Origin: Adiantum capillus-veneris
Taxonomy: Eukaryota; Streptophyta; Polypodiopsida; Polypodiales; Pteridaceae
Direction: 5' to 3'
DNA: 64,000 nt
Assembly: GCA_014529385.2 (NCBI GenBank)
Contig: CM043966.1
Location: 97,340,087-97,404,086 of the forward strand
Notes under the pieces: model-generated
Database searches by the model: none
What the model saw: only the letters and a program-made list of their open reading frames with translations
Told to the model about the DNA's origin: nothing
Part shown: in pieces, positions 22,221 through 34,744 of the stretch
How the letters are laid out: each line of letters begins with the position of its first letter
Position numbering within the stretch: position 1 is the stretch's first letter
Program-made: the position numbers and the translations under genes

Positions 22221-24463
22221 GGTGATTTGATTCTTTTCTTCAATAGTTGAGTAGACCGCAGACCTTGCACGGAGGTTTTGTACAATCGGGCCAAAGATTA
22301 TGGATCAAAAGGTGAAGAATCCCGTGTAGAATGCCTCTTCAAATGTTTGCAACTAGTATGAAGGCAAAAACATGAGTCTGGCATAAAACCCATAAAGCAC
22401 TTCATCTGCGTGTTGGCTAGATAAGTCATAGCACAAAAAAGCTATGTCACTCTATTGTGCCTCTTGGAAAGCCTCTATGTAGGTTAGAAACATTCTTGCT
22501 CTCTTGATCATCATGATGCAGGAAAAATCTGAAATTCTCTTGAGCATTTACTTTGTCTTTGCGAGAGTCCAAGCCATATATTCCTTATATGGTTTACCAT
22601 CTTTGGCCGGTGCTAGCCTTGGGTAATTCAGCCATGTCTAGATGCTTCTTTTTTATGACCTTGTGGTTCTCCCAACCGTGCATGCATGGTACAAGGCACT
22701 ATGTAGGATCTTTCCTCATATCTTTAGAATCATTTGTGTGAAGTATGAGATACCTACGATTTTGATAGCTAGATTCTTTGCTAGTTAGTATGTGTTAATG
22801 TTGAATTGGCTTCATGCTCCTTTACTAGTCTTTCTTTGATTGATAGTAGCTAAAACTTTATCAGTGCGGTATGGGAGAGATTGTTGGTTGCACTCTTCAT
22901 TAATCATCTTGGGAGAGATTAGGGTGACATTGAGAAAATGCAAAACTCTCCCTTCCCATTGCATGGCTTCCTTCTAGATTTGCTTGGTCTCCTTTGGCAC
23001 CATAGTCCTGAGCTCTAATTCTACTAAACTACTTCAGCTGGGCATTAATGAGATCCCTGCATCAACTTTTGTAGGTGTGATTTCAAGCATTTTTGTAGAC
23101 TCACCGCTTGGCCTTGTCAAACATTGTACAGATTGGAGTGCCTCTAAATCTCCCATGGGTGGCTCTAGTGCATCTTCATTTTTCTCTGTTTTCTTTCCTT
23201 TGTCCACTAGTGAAACTTTAAGAAAATTCTTCAAAGTTTCTATTGTTGCCTTGTAGGCTTGCTCTTTTTGCATAAAGCTGATTTCCAACTCTGTTCATTG
23301 CATTTGCTCAATCTTTAACTCCATCTCCAAGTCTTGGTTCCTCTTGTCCAATGCCTATTGGTCCAGGTTCAAGCCATGTAGCTTCAAGACTATGGGATTT
23401 GCTTTTAACTTAGCAAGAAATCCATTTTGATTCTTTACTCTAGCTTTGCTTCAGCTACCTACAGATTAGCACCTTTCAGTTGTGTCTACAGCCATTGTGC
23501 CTGCACGTTTGTATCTAGAAAAGCTTTATTTGCCTTTTGTAACTGCCTTTAATGCTCTTCCATAGTAGCAGACAAATGGTCCGTGATTGTGGCCATTGTC
23601 TATATTTCTTTTGTGTGTTTTTGGTCCTTATATTGTAGGTCCTTGATCAATGCTTGGGATTGGTCATGCATGTTGTTGTACTCATTATGAAATGCATCAA
23701 TTATCTCAACCCTTGTGGCTCAATAGTTCTCTCTGTCCCTTAAGATATGAATGCTTCATTGGGGAGTACTTAATTCTATCTTTAGTAGCTCCACCATGGA
23801 ATGGATATGCTCTTCATAATCTTCTATATATTCTAGAGGAACCATCTCCTTGGCGGCTGGTGTACTAAACTTCTATCAAGTTTCCACATGCTTAGTTTTG
23901 CAGTCCACTCTTTCTTTGTCCTCTCTTAGAATCAACTCTTTTGGACTCTATACCTTTGGTGCTTCTCTATCCGCCTATTGTTGACTTTGTTCTAGAGGTG
24001 TATTAGCATGCATGTTATCTTCTAGAGGGTCTTCTTGTATAGGTTACAAGGTTGGCCTATTTGTTTTCTCTATAGTCGTAGATGCACATGTATCTTTCTT
24101 TGCAGATTTAGTAGATGCTAACGTACTTTCTACATTATCTTTGATGATGTTGACTTTTATAGCTTGCCTTGTTGGATCTTTGATGCGGGTTGTCCCATGC
24201 TCCTAAATGCAGTTCAAGTGCTCATAAGATCTTTGTAGATGGCTCTATTTCATAGAATGATAGTAATCCTAGTTGTTAGCTGGCTTCCATTGTGCCTGAA
24301 TCTTTGTGTACAATATCATATATCTCCCTTGGCAAGAGTTGAAGCTCTTCTGCCTTGTTGTCCTCATTCTTGAATCTTCATGGAAAATGGAAACATGGTG
24401 CTCTTCAAGTTTGTCTTTGGACACATAAAACTTATTTGACACTTTGATGGATCTTCCTTCCAA
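22221..24463 (-). pseudogene. Decayed coiled-coil protein gene (unknown)
   Basis: From 24463 downward a minus-strand frame stays protein-like for more than 1.5 kb although it is cut by many stops, mostly TAG. It is rich in Glu, Lys, Gln and Leu with heptad spacing (KRNQDLEMELKIEQMQ, TELEISFMQKEQAYKATIET), as in a long coiled coil. Near 22600 it reads LHSALYHAWLGEPQGHKKEA and near 22221-22352 TFEEAFYTGFFTF in a second frame. No domain is recognised. The high share of TAG stops next to Gln fits CAG-to-TAG changes. Confidence 0.45.
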
Positions 24464-24869
24464 CTAGTAGGCTGGTAGCTCTTGTATCCCTTTATTTAAA
24501 GTACTCTTCTTTTGGGCTAGCCTTGGGGAGGTCTGTATTGAATGTGTAAGTTGGAAACACGGTTTTTCTTGTTAGGTATATTTTAGAGTGGAAATATCTG
24601 TGCATCTCTTTAATTTAAGCTTGACATTGCCAATTTTTGTTTTGATACTTAAAGTATGTTAACCCAAGTAAACATGATATAGCTCAAAAAATGGCAATTC
24701 GGACAAAAATTTCCACGCAAGATAATAAGCGCACTTATTATCTAGGACCGAATCATTCCATGATTTTTTGACTTTGAATTAATGCATGGGTAAGGGAATC
24801 ATGAATACGACATGATTGGATTTTAGAATAACTTGGATCATTGAAGTGAGAAATAGGGTGATCCTTGGA

Positions 24870-26640
24870 ACAGATGGCTTATGGAACTAGTTAACTATGA
24901 AGGGAAGTCCAATAAATGTTCAAATTCACTCAAACTTGATGGGAACATATTGTTTAACATCACTTTTCATAGAAGGCCAATAAAAATCACGAAATAAATT
25001 CTAAAAAGTAGCAACAAATCCTCTATGTCCAACATAAAGTGGTTTATGCAATTCTTCAATGAGTAAAATACGGAATAGTTTTGTGACACACAATTTCTGT
25101 TTTAAAAAAATTATATAGTGTATTCAAGAAATGTGTGCACCAAATTTTCAAAGCATATGCAACCATGTAATTTTAATATCATCATCTTGTGCATAAGTAT
25201 CTGGCATAGAAACAAATTAAGTACCCATAATAATTGATAGATTATTAAGAGAAGGGTCTTCAATTCAAAGCATCAGCTACAACAGTTTCTTTGTCAGGTT
25301 GGTATTGAATCTTGGGTTGAAAACTTTAAATAAAAACAGTCCACATAATGTGCATATCATCTATTAGGGGTTGAGATAATAAATACTTGATACTTTGTGG
25401 ATTCACTCTAATTATTAAGTCAACGCCCATTAAAAAATATTTCCAAATTTTCCAAACATGCATGCACTACAACAGGCAAATGCAAGTGGATTCAAATTTA
25501 CAAGTTTCAAATGCAAGTGGATGGTAATCTTGCATGATAATATCACCAATACATTTTCCACTAGCATCAGTGACTACAACAAAGAATGGTCAGTCAAAAT
25601 TAGGAAATTGTAAACAGAGGTGTATTTATTAAAGCATTCTTGAGTGCTTTGAATGAGCTTTCTTGTAAATCAATCCATACATATGGGTGGTTTTTTTGAA
25701 CAAAAGAGTCAAATAATGAGATTTGTAAGCAAAATTATGAACAAACTTCCTGTAATAATTGCATAGACAAATGAAAGAATGTAGCTCCTACATATTTTGG
25801 GTCTAGGACATGATTGAATAGCTTCAATTTTGTCTATATGTGTCCCCTTTCTTGATACAAAACGTCCCAAATACTCAATTTTAGATTGGAAAAATGAAAT
25901 CTATTCGAGCTTTATGTATACATGGTTTTGTGAAAGAAGGTCAAAGACACATGCTAAATGTTCCTTATGTTCTTGCTAGCGTTGATTGTTGAAAATAGTC
26001 TTTACTTTGTGAGGTGAAGACAATTAAGAGAGAGAAAGTTGTTGTGCCAATCGTGCAGAGATGAAATCATGGATACTATTGTCATCCAAGAGAATTGTGA
26101 TATCTTCACCCTTACCTGTGCCTCCCTCACCATAAAATTGACTTCAACGTCATTGTCATCAGGAATAGCATCTTTGATGAGGCTAACTTGGGCACCGTTT
26201 GGGCAGCTTTTGTTGAATGGTCTTTGGTTGTGATTGCATGCAACTCAATTAGGTTGCCCATTGGAATGGCCATTGCTCTTAGCAGTGTATTTTGTCTACT
26301 TATCTGCATAGTGCTTAAACTGAAAACACTTAAACATTTTCACCTTTTTATTACTGCCAGAAGGTTGATTAGGTCATTGATTATTGGAAGGATTTTTGTT
26401 TCCCCTCTGGGGCATGTGGTTGTTCTTGTTTCTGTGAGATTGAGAAGGTGTAGCAGAATTGTCAAATCTATGTCTCTTGAAGAAGGCATGACTTTCATTT
26501 TTGTTCCTGTCAAAGTTAGAAGAGAAAGGAATTCTCTTATTAGTAGGTTACAATTAGTGTTAGTAGGTTGATCAGTGTGGAGTTGATGTCCACGTTTGTT
26601 TTTCTCCGCATTAAGGATATAACTCCAATAGTCTTAGGGT
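24870..26640 (-). pseudogene. Ty3/gypsy remnant with internal deletion
   Basis: From right to left: a gag tail (GNKNPSNNQ, then MFKCFQFKHYADK with the last knuckle Cys lost to a stop); the RT thumb (KIEYLGRFVSRKGTHIDKIE); the end of the RNase H region (PDKETVVADAL, where VVADALSR is usual); and the integrase zinc-finger region (ELHKPLYVGHRGFVATF and FRDFYWPSM). The protease and most of the polymerase are missing between about 26040 and 26270. Many stops and frame changes. Confidence 0.7.
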
Positions 26641-28925
26641 GATACCAATCTTAGTGAGCAACATGCATGAGCTCAATGAGACTATCACATATATCGAGGG
26701 ACGGAGGTGCGAAATGGATGAAGTAGTAGTAGTCTACGTGGGGTGTCGTGGAAGCCCCCATAAAGGAGGAAGGGGCACTTAGCAATAGGCCATTGTCGGG
26801 TGGCAAGGTCATAGGATTCACCATATTCATAATTATACCTAGGGGGTTCCTGGTCTAATGCAAAGGCAACCATCTGGTAGCATATGTGTCTTGGCAAAAA
26901 CTCGCCGCTTGTGCATGTCTAGTAACCTCTACCAACACTACCTCTTCACATCAATCTGCTTTGCACTCTTGAGCAAGATTGACCATGTCCTTCTTTTGCC
27001 ACCTAAACCCTTAGATAGAATCCCTTTGCTTGAGACGCATTGATTGCCCGCCTGCCACATAGATAGACCATTGTTTCTCCTCCACCACTACCCCATAATC
27101 CCACCTATCCTCCTCTTTCATGCGTGCACCATGCCTCCACGAGTACCTGGCTCGTACGTGGTCCCCTCCACCTCATCTGCAATATCCTCCATCTTCGAGC
27201 AGAACATATGCAAGCCAAACACGACTATCACAATCGTTGACCTTATGTTGCTTCCTACAAACAACTACCAAAACCTGGCATTATGAAGACAATAAGAGAC
27301 TCCCTGGTAGATCGGATGGGGGCGATGATGGAGTGGGTATGCTATCACAGCGCTGCAGCACCGGACACATACCAAGTTTTGTTTGCTCCACTTCTCCTCA
27401 TCTGCTTCTCTCTATTCAGCTCCGAACCCACACACATAATAAGCCATAGCCCAAGGGGCCTCCCCAAGACCTTCCTCTAGGCGACACATCAATACAAGTA
27501 GGTTCTTGTAGAAGATCCTTCCCAATCATAAGAGCGCTACCTCAATGGGCAAGCAGGGGATGATCAACGGTTCAACCATGCCTACGTGTTTCATTATATA
27601 AAACAGAGATCTTCAATATCCAGAACCATGTCCAAGAAGAGCTTTTCGTGCAGTTCGGACTCAACAAAACACAGGCAATCACAAAAAGCTCAACATCACT
27701 CTCTTTAAGGATTTTGGAAAACGGTTCCTGCTTCTCACTCTTTTGGACGATGATACACTCACTAACACTTTGTCAAAATAATCGATGTTGGCTTCCAGCT
27801 CTGTGCAAACCTTCGAAACGAGAGACAAGTGCTCTACTTTCATCTCATCGACGTTGTGCTTCTACAAAGCATATGAATGGTACGAACATGCTTGTCGACA
27901 AAAAGCATACACGAGGTCGATTATTAAAAGCAAGCTTGAGCTCTAGATGGCCATGCGAGTTGGCATGAGGACAATGGCCTAGATCTTGCCAAGGGCCACG
28001 TGTTGACTAAAGCATTTTCAAAACCACATTAGGCTTAGCAAGTAAAGCTTGTCCAAGTTCAAATACACCCCCAAACCACCCCCCCCCCCCCCCCCAAAAA
28101 AAAAAAGAAAAAAATACCTCTAAATTTCCAATACCCCAATACTTTTGGTTTGTTAAGAAAAACGTTCTTTGGGAACACTAGGGTAAAAGGGCCAAGTTAA
28201 GGCCACTCAAGCGCTCCGAGGAGGTGTCGCATTTGTGTTGCACTGTTTTCGGCTTGGAGGAACGCAATCGAAAGCTCTTTGCAAGGCACACATGCAGTAA
28301 AAGGATCATCGTTGTCGGAGATCTGAAGGCGACACACAACAACGACGAAGATTCTCTGTGTAACAAAATCAGCCCTGAGAAGCAAGCCATATCAGTGGGG
28401 TATAATGCGCCAATGCTGCTAGCAAGGATCGAGCGCAAATCGTGCGGCCCAGGATCAATCCAAAGCTCACGTAACCAATCATCATTCATCGTTCGATGTC
28501 CCACAACTAGATAAAATTGACCTTAATTTTGGGGGTGGGCACGTCCTTCTAAAGGGGGGCGGCTTTTAATTGGCCCCTTTACCCTACCCCAACTTGAAAC
28601 CCTACAACCCTGCACGGATTCACACGCGGACACACACTCACACATGTTTTTCTAAAGTAAAGATCTTTTCCTTGGGCCTTGCCCATTGTGGGCGTGTCCC
28701 AAGAGTAGGTGGTTGCCGAGTCCAAAGCCTCAAAGAGTCGAGTTTTTCGATCGGCCACATAAATTTATAAACTAAGTTTAGTATACAGTGTGGACTTGGA
28801 ACTTGGAAGTCGGAAACTTTGGTACAAGAAAACTATGAAGGTATGCACGCAGCACACTGCACAGTAAGTTAGAAAATGGAAGAGAGGTGTCGATATGTGT
28901 GATTTGAGAGCGTGCGTGCGTGCGC

Positions 28926-28963
<38 letters not shown>

Positions 28964-30880
28964 AGAGAAGAAGAAGAGAGAGAGAGAGAGAACTTGCACA
29001 CATGAAATTTTGAAGATGCACAGAGAGAAGAAGAGAGAGAGAGACAGAACTTGCACACATGAAATTGTTGGAGATGCACATATGAAGCTTTCGGCGAGAT
29101 CATAATTGCCTTGTCCACGTTCGAGCTCCCGACGCGGACCACTAGACTTGCGGATATTTGTCAAACATGCCTTGATCATAGATTTGTCAGTTGAAAATTG
29201 AATGTGATTAACAGAGATGCCTCACACACATCTTCAATACAAACTTACAATGTAGCCTGATGCAACCAAGGCAAAAAGATTGTCGATCAGTCGGCAGGGC
29301 GTAGGGTCCGCTTCTTAATGTGTATATACATGGTTAAGCAGAAGCTGGTATTCAGATTCGAGCTATGTAGGAAGAAACTAAATGTCACTTGCTAGTGCTG
29401 GCATGAAGGTATCATGTATGCAGCCAAGTATATGTTGCTTCAAATGTAGAGGCGAAATGTTGGGGTTTGGATTTACAGCACACAGTGGACACACAATGTG
29501 CACAAGCAGAAGGAAGAGAGAAAGAGAGAGGTGTCGCAGGAAGGAACAATCCCAAGAGACCTCAAAGATCTATCCGACGAGTCTTGAACTCAAGACCTAT
29601 TATGCTCAACCTTCAAACCACTACCCCAATGCTGGCATAGACTTTGATCTCCTGTACTGCCTGAAGCTATTTGGTAAGTCCCCTTGGGCATTACAAAGCA
29701 TTCATAAACTGCGGTGCTATAATAAGACTATCAACACCAGTAAGATGAAGTCATCATGCGGCCCACCTTCGGATAGACACAACCAACATAGAACCAAATG
29801 AAGCTGTCCACCCTGTAAGAGCTTTTCTGATCATGCCAACCACAAACAAGAATCGCTAGAGTTGATCTTATCACAAGTAAAAGAGAGGTGGCAGATAGCA
29901 TAGATCAAGAATGATATTACACATTACTTTGTGCAACCTTATGAACAAGCATAGCGAATGCCTATGCTTTCCTGCAGATGGGAGAGATTAATGGTTAGGG
30001 AGTGTGTGATTTGCAAAGTCCTACCTAAACCCCCACACCACCTAAAATGAATTAAGAAAAAGATTAATTTCCAAAAGCCTGCCTTAGGCTGAAGATACTG
30101 TGGGGAATGCCATGTCAACCACCTGAGCCAAAACTGTCCACACAAACCAGGGGAGGATAACCAAACAGACGGCTACAATGATGCACAGCCATCTCTCTAG
30201 ACTCTCTAGACCCCTCCATAAGTATGTCCCCTTCCTCCTTTTTTTTTACCACCAGCGAGGGGAAGGTAGTAGGGAGAACTTTATACATATCTATGTATTT
30301 ACAACCGGACTTGCTATACACATCACACCCATACCGTGGGAACAACTCCCTCAATGGAGAAGTTGGTAGCACCCATCAAACACAGCCCATGAGCCTCAAA
30401 CCCTCCACCATCACAAAGGCTGAGCCAGAGCTAAGCTTTTCACTCCCAACTTCGCAGCCATAATAACATCCAAGAACTTCATTTTCTAGTACTTCCATGG
30501 ATTCAATTGCAAAATACACCGAAAAGGTTTTCTCTTTAATGAATCATTTCAATTGGAACATTTCCATTCAGTGCAAAGTCTGTAATTCAACAATTGAAGA
30601 AATGAGAGATTTTAACAATGCCTGTTTCTCATGTAGAAGCACTATAAAGACACTTTTGTAACAGTTACAAAATTATGAAGTTGTACATCATAAGGGGCCC
30701 CATGCTGGCGTCCCCAAAACACCCAATGTGCCCACTTTCTCATGGTTACATCCACTCATATAACATCTTTAATCTGACCTTTTATATGGTAGACCAGCTC
30801 ATTGAGAAAATATGCAAAGTACATAATGCAACTGTTTGTCACTTGCTGTCTGCATGAGGCCACCAAGGAGGTAAAGTTTG
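26641..30880. other. Intergenic region without a supported gene
   Basis: Several short open frames (for example 26685-26897, 27648-27968 and 28178-28504) have no recognisable protein and no supporting context. Notable composition: a C17 run followed by an A-rich run at about 28079-28112; (GA)n tracts at about 28938-28964, 28976-28990 and 29032-29042, the last two followed by duplicated CAGAACTTGCACACATGAAA-like text. Nothing else is visible. Confidence 0.5.
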
Positions 30881-32923
30881 CTATGATGCGAGAAGCTCAT
30901 CGATCGCAATTTGTAAAGAGGCTCGCACATTGTCGGGGTTGTGTAAAGTTGCCAATGATTGAGGAGATTGTTGCTTAGAGGAAAGGGGTAAGTTGGGAAG
31001 AGGGCAATCACCAAGGAGGATGCCATGTACAAGAGACATGGGAGGGCGGAGTTCCAGGTCGGTTGATGTACAAAGGAGCCCCAAATGAAGCAAGCACTCC
31101 ATCTCATTCACATCAAAACACCCCTTAAGTCTCTTGTCAGCCGAATTGAGCACATGACCTTGTCTCTCAAGCTCCCATACCATGTCGAGCAAAACATCGC
31201 CATCATGGATGGCCCTTCTCCCACATGCCACCTCTAAGACCAAAATCCCAAAGCTAAAAACATCTGCCTTTGTTGTGATTTTGCCTGTCTCCACCACTTC
31301 TGGTGCCATGTAGCCAAATGTGCCCTCAAGCACCATGGCATCTCCCTTACGCTTCCCACACACCAATCGCCTCAACCCATAATCACCCAGCCGTGCATTG
31401 AAGTTGTTATCCAGCATGACATTACTTGACTTTATGTCTCTATGTATAAGAGCGATGTGCTCACTGCTCTTCTTCTTCTGGCTTGTTTTCGACGGACTTA
31501 GAACATGCGAATTGTCGACGGTGTTTGCTTCATAATGCTGGCCCTCATGCATGTGCGCAAGACCTGCGGCGAGGCCTGTGATTATGTGATACCGTTGGGA
31601 CCACGACAAAACATCATAGTCCTCACTAAAGAGGTAATTGTCCAAGCTTTCATTGGGTATAAACTCATATACCAGTAGGAGTTGCCCCTTCTCTAGGCAC
31701 CATCCTTGCACAGGCACAAGATTGTGATGGGGAATGCTGCTTAGCAAATGCACCTCGCACAAAAATTCATCAAGCCCTTCCCGGGGCTCTTTCACCACTC
31801 TTTTCACGGCAACAACAGAGCCAGAATCCACAAGCACTCCTTTGTAGAATGACCCAACACCAAGCTTCTGCTTTTCACTAAAGCCTCTTGTGGCAGCATA
31901 GAGCTCTCTATACGGAAAGGGTCTGGGAGAAGCACACGACGACAGCTTGGAATCATAGTACTTGGCTCTTCGGAAGTAGCTCTCACCGCATAAGTGCGCA
32001 GTTGCCATTTTCCATGAGAGTAATCCGAAGACCAAGACAACAAGAACCAAGACCAAACAGATAGTTAAAGCAACAGTTGTGCCATTTTTACCTTTTGATG
32101 CTTCCATCCCCATGTTCGAGGATATCGAAGGCTCAGATAGACCCCAGCTTGAGAATGTCCATGACATCAGAGTGTGAGCTTCATTGCTAAGACCCGTCGA
32201 CCCCGAAAATCCGACATACATATACTCATTGAACATTCCTGCAAAGCTGACTTTGGCATCTATAAGGGGCTGTATTGGCTCTATAGAGTCTACACTTATC
32301 CTTATTTGCAGATTCTGCAATGCTCCATCATACTTGATCCAAGCTGTCACTACAGACCCATCATTGAGCTGAACCCCCACATTGCTTGCATTGTTGTAAA
32401 GAAAGGAGGTGATGTTTGTTGCATCCAACCCGATGTGATTACCATTCGGGTCGTGCAAATCGTCATTCTGCCATGTGTCGAATTCAACAGCAAAAGTGTG
32501 GTCATTGGGGCCTCCGCTTGCTGGTGTGAAGGCGCCCAACCGGTCGCCAGAGCTCCCAACTGTGTAGTTGTCCGGGACAATAAGGAAAGCCATGCCATCC
32601 CCCTGGTACGAGCTGTTGACAGAATATATGCGAAATGAAAATGATGTCGTGAAAGATGCCGCTTGACCCGTCTGAGGATCAACCATCCTTATCGGGGTTC
32701 CACACAAGAACCTGCCAGCACTGCCACCCATCACATCGGGATCTTTGCTCGACGTGAGCTCAATAAGCTCATGGCTCTCCACAGCATCCCCAAGGAGAAG
32801 GAAACGCGCTGAATCGTCATGTGGGTATGAGAAGGAAATGGCATTCTGGGCTATGGAAAGCTGGAAGGTGGGCAAAATATGCAGAGAAATGAGAGCTAAA
32901 AGGATTACCTGAGAGGGGCGCAT
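30881..32923 (-). CDS. L-type lectin-domain receptor kinase, atypical kinase loop
   Basis: Plasma-membrane receptor kinase with an extracellular legume-lectin domain. I prefer the start at 32923 because it begins directly with a signal peptide (MRPSQVILLALISLHILPTF); an upstream in-frame ATG at 32974 adds 17 residues (697 in all, numbering used here). Lectin domain about 44-280 keeps GDGMAF, the metal-site pattern VEFDTWQNDD/DPNGNHIGLD and SWTF. Transmembrane helix about 300-321, followed by WK. Kinase about 371-655: VAVK Lys391, Glu407, HRDIKSSN 511-518, DYG 531-533 in place of DFG, APE 557-559. Two oddities: the glycine loop reads LGVGSFYKG, about three residues shorter than GxGxFGxVYKG, and about 28 Ser/Lys-rich residues are inserted before HRD (around 479-506). 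Single exon, as is usual for this family. Likely role in perceiving extracellular signals; activity is uncertain. Confidence 0.93.
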   Translation of the reverse strand: MRPSQVILLALISLHILPTFQLSIAQNAISFSYPHDDSARFLLLGDAVESHELIELTSSKDPDVMGGSAGRFLCGTPIRMVDPQTGQAASFTTSFSFRIYSVNSSYQGDGMAFLIVPDNYTVGSSGDRLGAFTPASGGPNDHTFAVEFDTWQNDDLHDPNGNHIGLDATNITSFLYNNASNVGVQLNDGSVVTAWIKYDGALQNLQIRISVDSIEPIQPLIDAKVSFAGMFNEYMYVGFSGSTGLSNEAHTLMSWTFSSWGLSEPSISSNMGMEASKGKNGTTVALTICLVLVLVVLVFGLLSWKMATAHLCGESYFRRAKYYDSKLSSCASPRPFPYRELYAATRGFSEKQKLGVGSFYKGVLVDSGSVVAVKRVVKEPREGLDEFLCEVHLLSSIPHHNLVPVQGWCLEKGQLLLVYEFIPNESLDNYLFSEDYDVLSWSQRYHIITGLAAGLAHMHEGQHYEANTVDNSHVLSPSKTSQKKKSSEHIALIHRDIKSSNVMLDNNFNARLGDYGLRRLVCGKRKGDAMVLEGTFGYMAPEVVETGKITTKADVFSFGILVLEVACGRRAIHDGDVLLDMVWELERQGHVLNSADKRLKGCFDVNEMECLLHLGLLCTSTDLELRPPMSLVHGILLGDCPLPNLPLSSKQQSPQSLATLHNPDNVRASLQIAIDELLAS

Positions 32924-34067
32924 TTCAAAAGGGTCAAAAAGAGCTTCCTGCAAGCGATGGCTTACTCTGGCCAAAAGCTGGGGAAGTAGCTGAACTAGGG
33001 AGTGGGTTTTGCAAGGAGAACCACTTCAAAGGTGGGTGCGGGAGTAACAGCAGAAAGGAAGCTATGGGGAGCTTGTGGGGGTGCAGGGGGTAATGTGCAG
33101 AACTACTTAGGTGAAAGGCTGGATATGGAAATCTGCAAGAAAGCAATGTGCGTGCGTGCGTGCGTGTGTGTGTGTGTGTGTGTGTAGTCGATGGGACAAG
33201 ATCATCATCACTCGCAGAAAGAGAGACAGTGAGGAGAAGAAAACCAGTCAGTGGGTTGGAACTTGGAAAATGGAGCATTTGGAATCCTGACCCTAAAGCA
33301 TGAACACAAGCTAGCAGCTCTAGTGCAGCATGTGAAGCCTAGATAGATCGAAACAGCAATGGGTAGCACCGTAGGGCGTGCAATTCACATCAGAAAGAAG
33401 AAGAGATAGCAGGAGAGAGCATGGGCTCAGCAAAAGCCTGCAAACAGTGCAAAGTGCATGAGCGTTTGTCGAGCATTATAAAGTGCAGACTCCTGAGTCT
33501 CAAAAGAAAGCACAAACATTCATAATGCTAACAACCCTTGGTCCAAAATGTGAAGCAGGGAAGACCCACCTTTCAAATTCTCCTTTGTGGGACCTCCATT
33601 AGGTACTCCTTTCACTCAATATCATTCGTGTGCATACCACCTTAAGGTTCCACACTGAAGTGAGGATCGTCCCCACCCAACCATCTCTCTTTCTTGTGAT
33701 GCGCACATGGAGGCGTCCACCTCCGCGTTCGTTAAAAAAGGGACTGCCACGTCAAACCAAGCACGCCACACCCCTGTCATAAAGAAACGGCTCATTCGCC
33801 GATCTCATAGCAATGACCTCCCTCCCACACGTTCATGTGAACGCAGCGAAGTTCATGAGCTAGCGAGAAGGAAGCTCGATGTGCAGAGAGCTTGCAAAAG
33901 CTACTACAGGTGAGGTAGCGCTCACTGCAACACTTTCCACCCTGCACACAGTTCATCAGCTAGGCAGTGGCAAAAACGAACACTTAGTTCAACAAGTCAT
34001 GTGCGCGAACAGAGGATCGGCGAGCCCCGTTTCAAAAGCCATTGAATGCAAGAGCAACATATCATAT

Positions 34068-34119
<52 letters not shown>

Positions 34120-34240
34120 GGCGAGCACATGCAAGGCTCGTGTTCGGTTGAGCGAAATTGTGAACACCTTAATGTCTGTGAATGGTGGGAAGAGCCTCCA
34201 AACAAAGATTCAGATGGGCGGCTTAACTAGCTAGGCTAGT
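32924..34240. other. Upstream region of the receptor kinase
   Basis: Probable promoter and leader of the minus-strand kinase gene. It contains a short (GT)n run (33163-33184), pyrimidine-rich minus-strand leader sequence and a (CT)n run (34069-34117). No convincing second gene or clear TATA box was identified. Confidence 0.5.
34069..34117. repeat. (CT)n microsatellite
   Basis: An uninterrupted CT run of about 49 bases. Confidence 0.95.
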
Positions 34241-34716
34241 AATTACCAAGGACAATTATTGTGGTAATTGATACAGTGCACAGTTAGTCAAAGGCCCAGT
34301 CCGAGGGCTATAAATAGGGCTTACTACTCAGTTTTATGGGGCTATCTCTAATCACTAGGACTCTTCAATATACATTGTTTGTATTTTGGAGCTCTTTATG
34401 CTCTTGTATCTTTGTAACTCTAATTGAGCTCACACTATACTTGGCTCACATTATTATACTTGCTTACACTAATCTGAATATATTCTAGTTCTAGTCTCCA
34501 ATTTCAGTGTTCAGTCTCAGTTTCCAGTTTAGTTTATATTTCAGTTCCAGTGTTTGCATTTCATTCCAGTCTTGTCTGATCTGAAGTCGTAACCTGATCT
34601 GAACTAACTCCAACTGGCCAACCTGGAATAGCTATCACAAGTGTTCAACTCGTTCCATTTTGGCAGTCTCACTGTGGCTTGAACTAAGTTGCTCTTGAAA
34701 GAAGACTATCTCCCAA

Positions 34717-34733
34717 TTGGTGTTAGAGCTATC
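34717..34733 (+). other. Probable primer binding site of element D
   Basis: TTGGTGTTAGAGCTATC follows the LTR end after one base and resembles the initiator tRNA-Met site TGGTATCAGAGC with several differences. Confidence 0.5.
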
Positions 34734-34744
34734 AGGAATCAACC

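Noticed and set aside
22221-24463. Alternative genetic code with TAG read as Gln
   Set aside because: The intact receptor kinase uses TAG as its stop and the stops occur only in decayed elements; C-to-T decay explains them.
26188-26571. 127-codon plus-strand frame
   Set aside because: It is the complementary shadow of the gag tail of the gypsy remnant on the minus strand.
26685-27480. Several short plus and minus frames
   Set aside because: No recognisable family and no codon pattern distinguishing them from non-coding DNA.
28178-28514. Overlapping open frames of about 100 codons on both strands
   Set aside because: No domain, no neighbours, no repeat structure; probably chance.
30115-30463. 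Short frames downstream of the receptor kinase
   Set aside because: No homology recognised; likely 3' flanking DNA.
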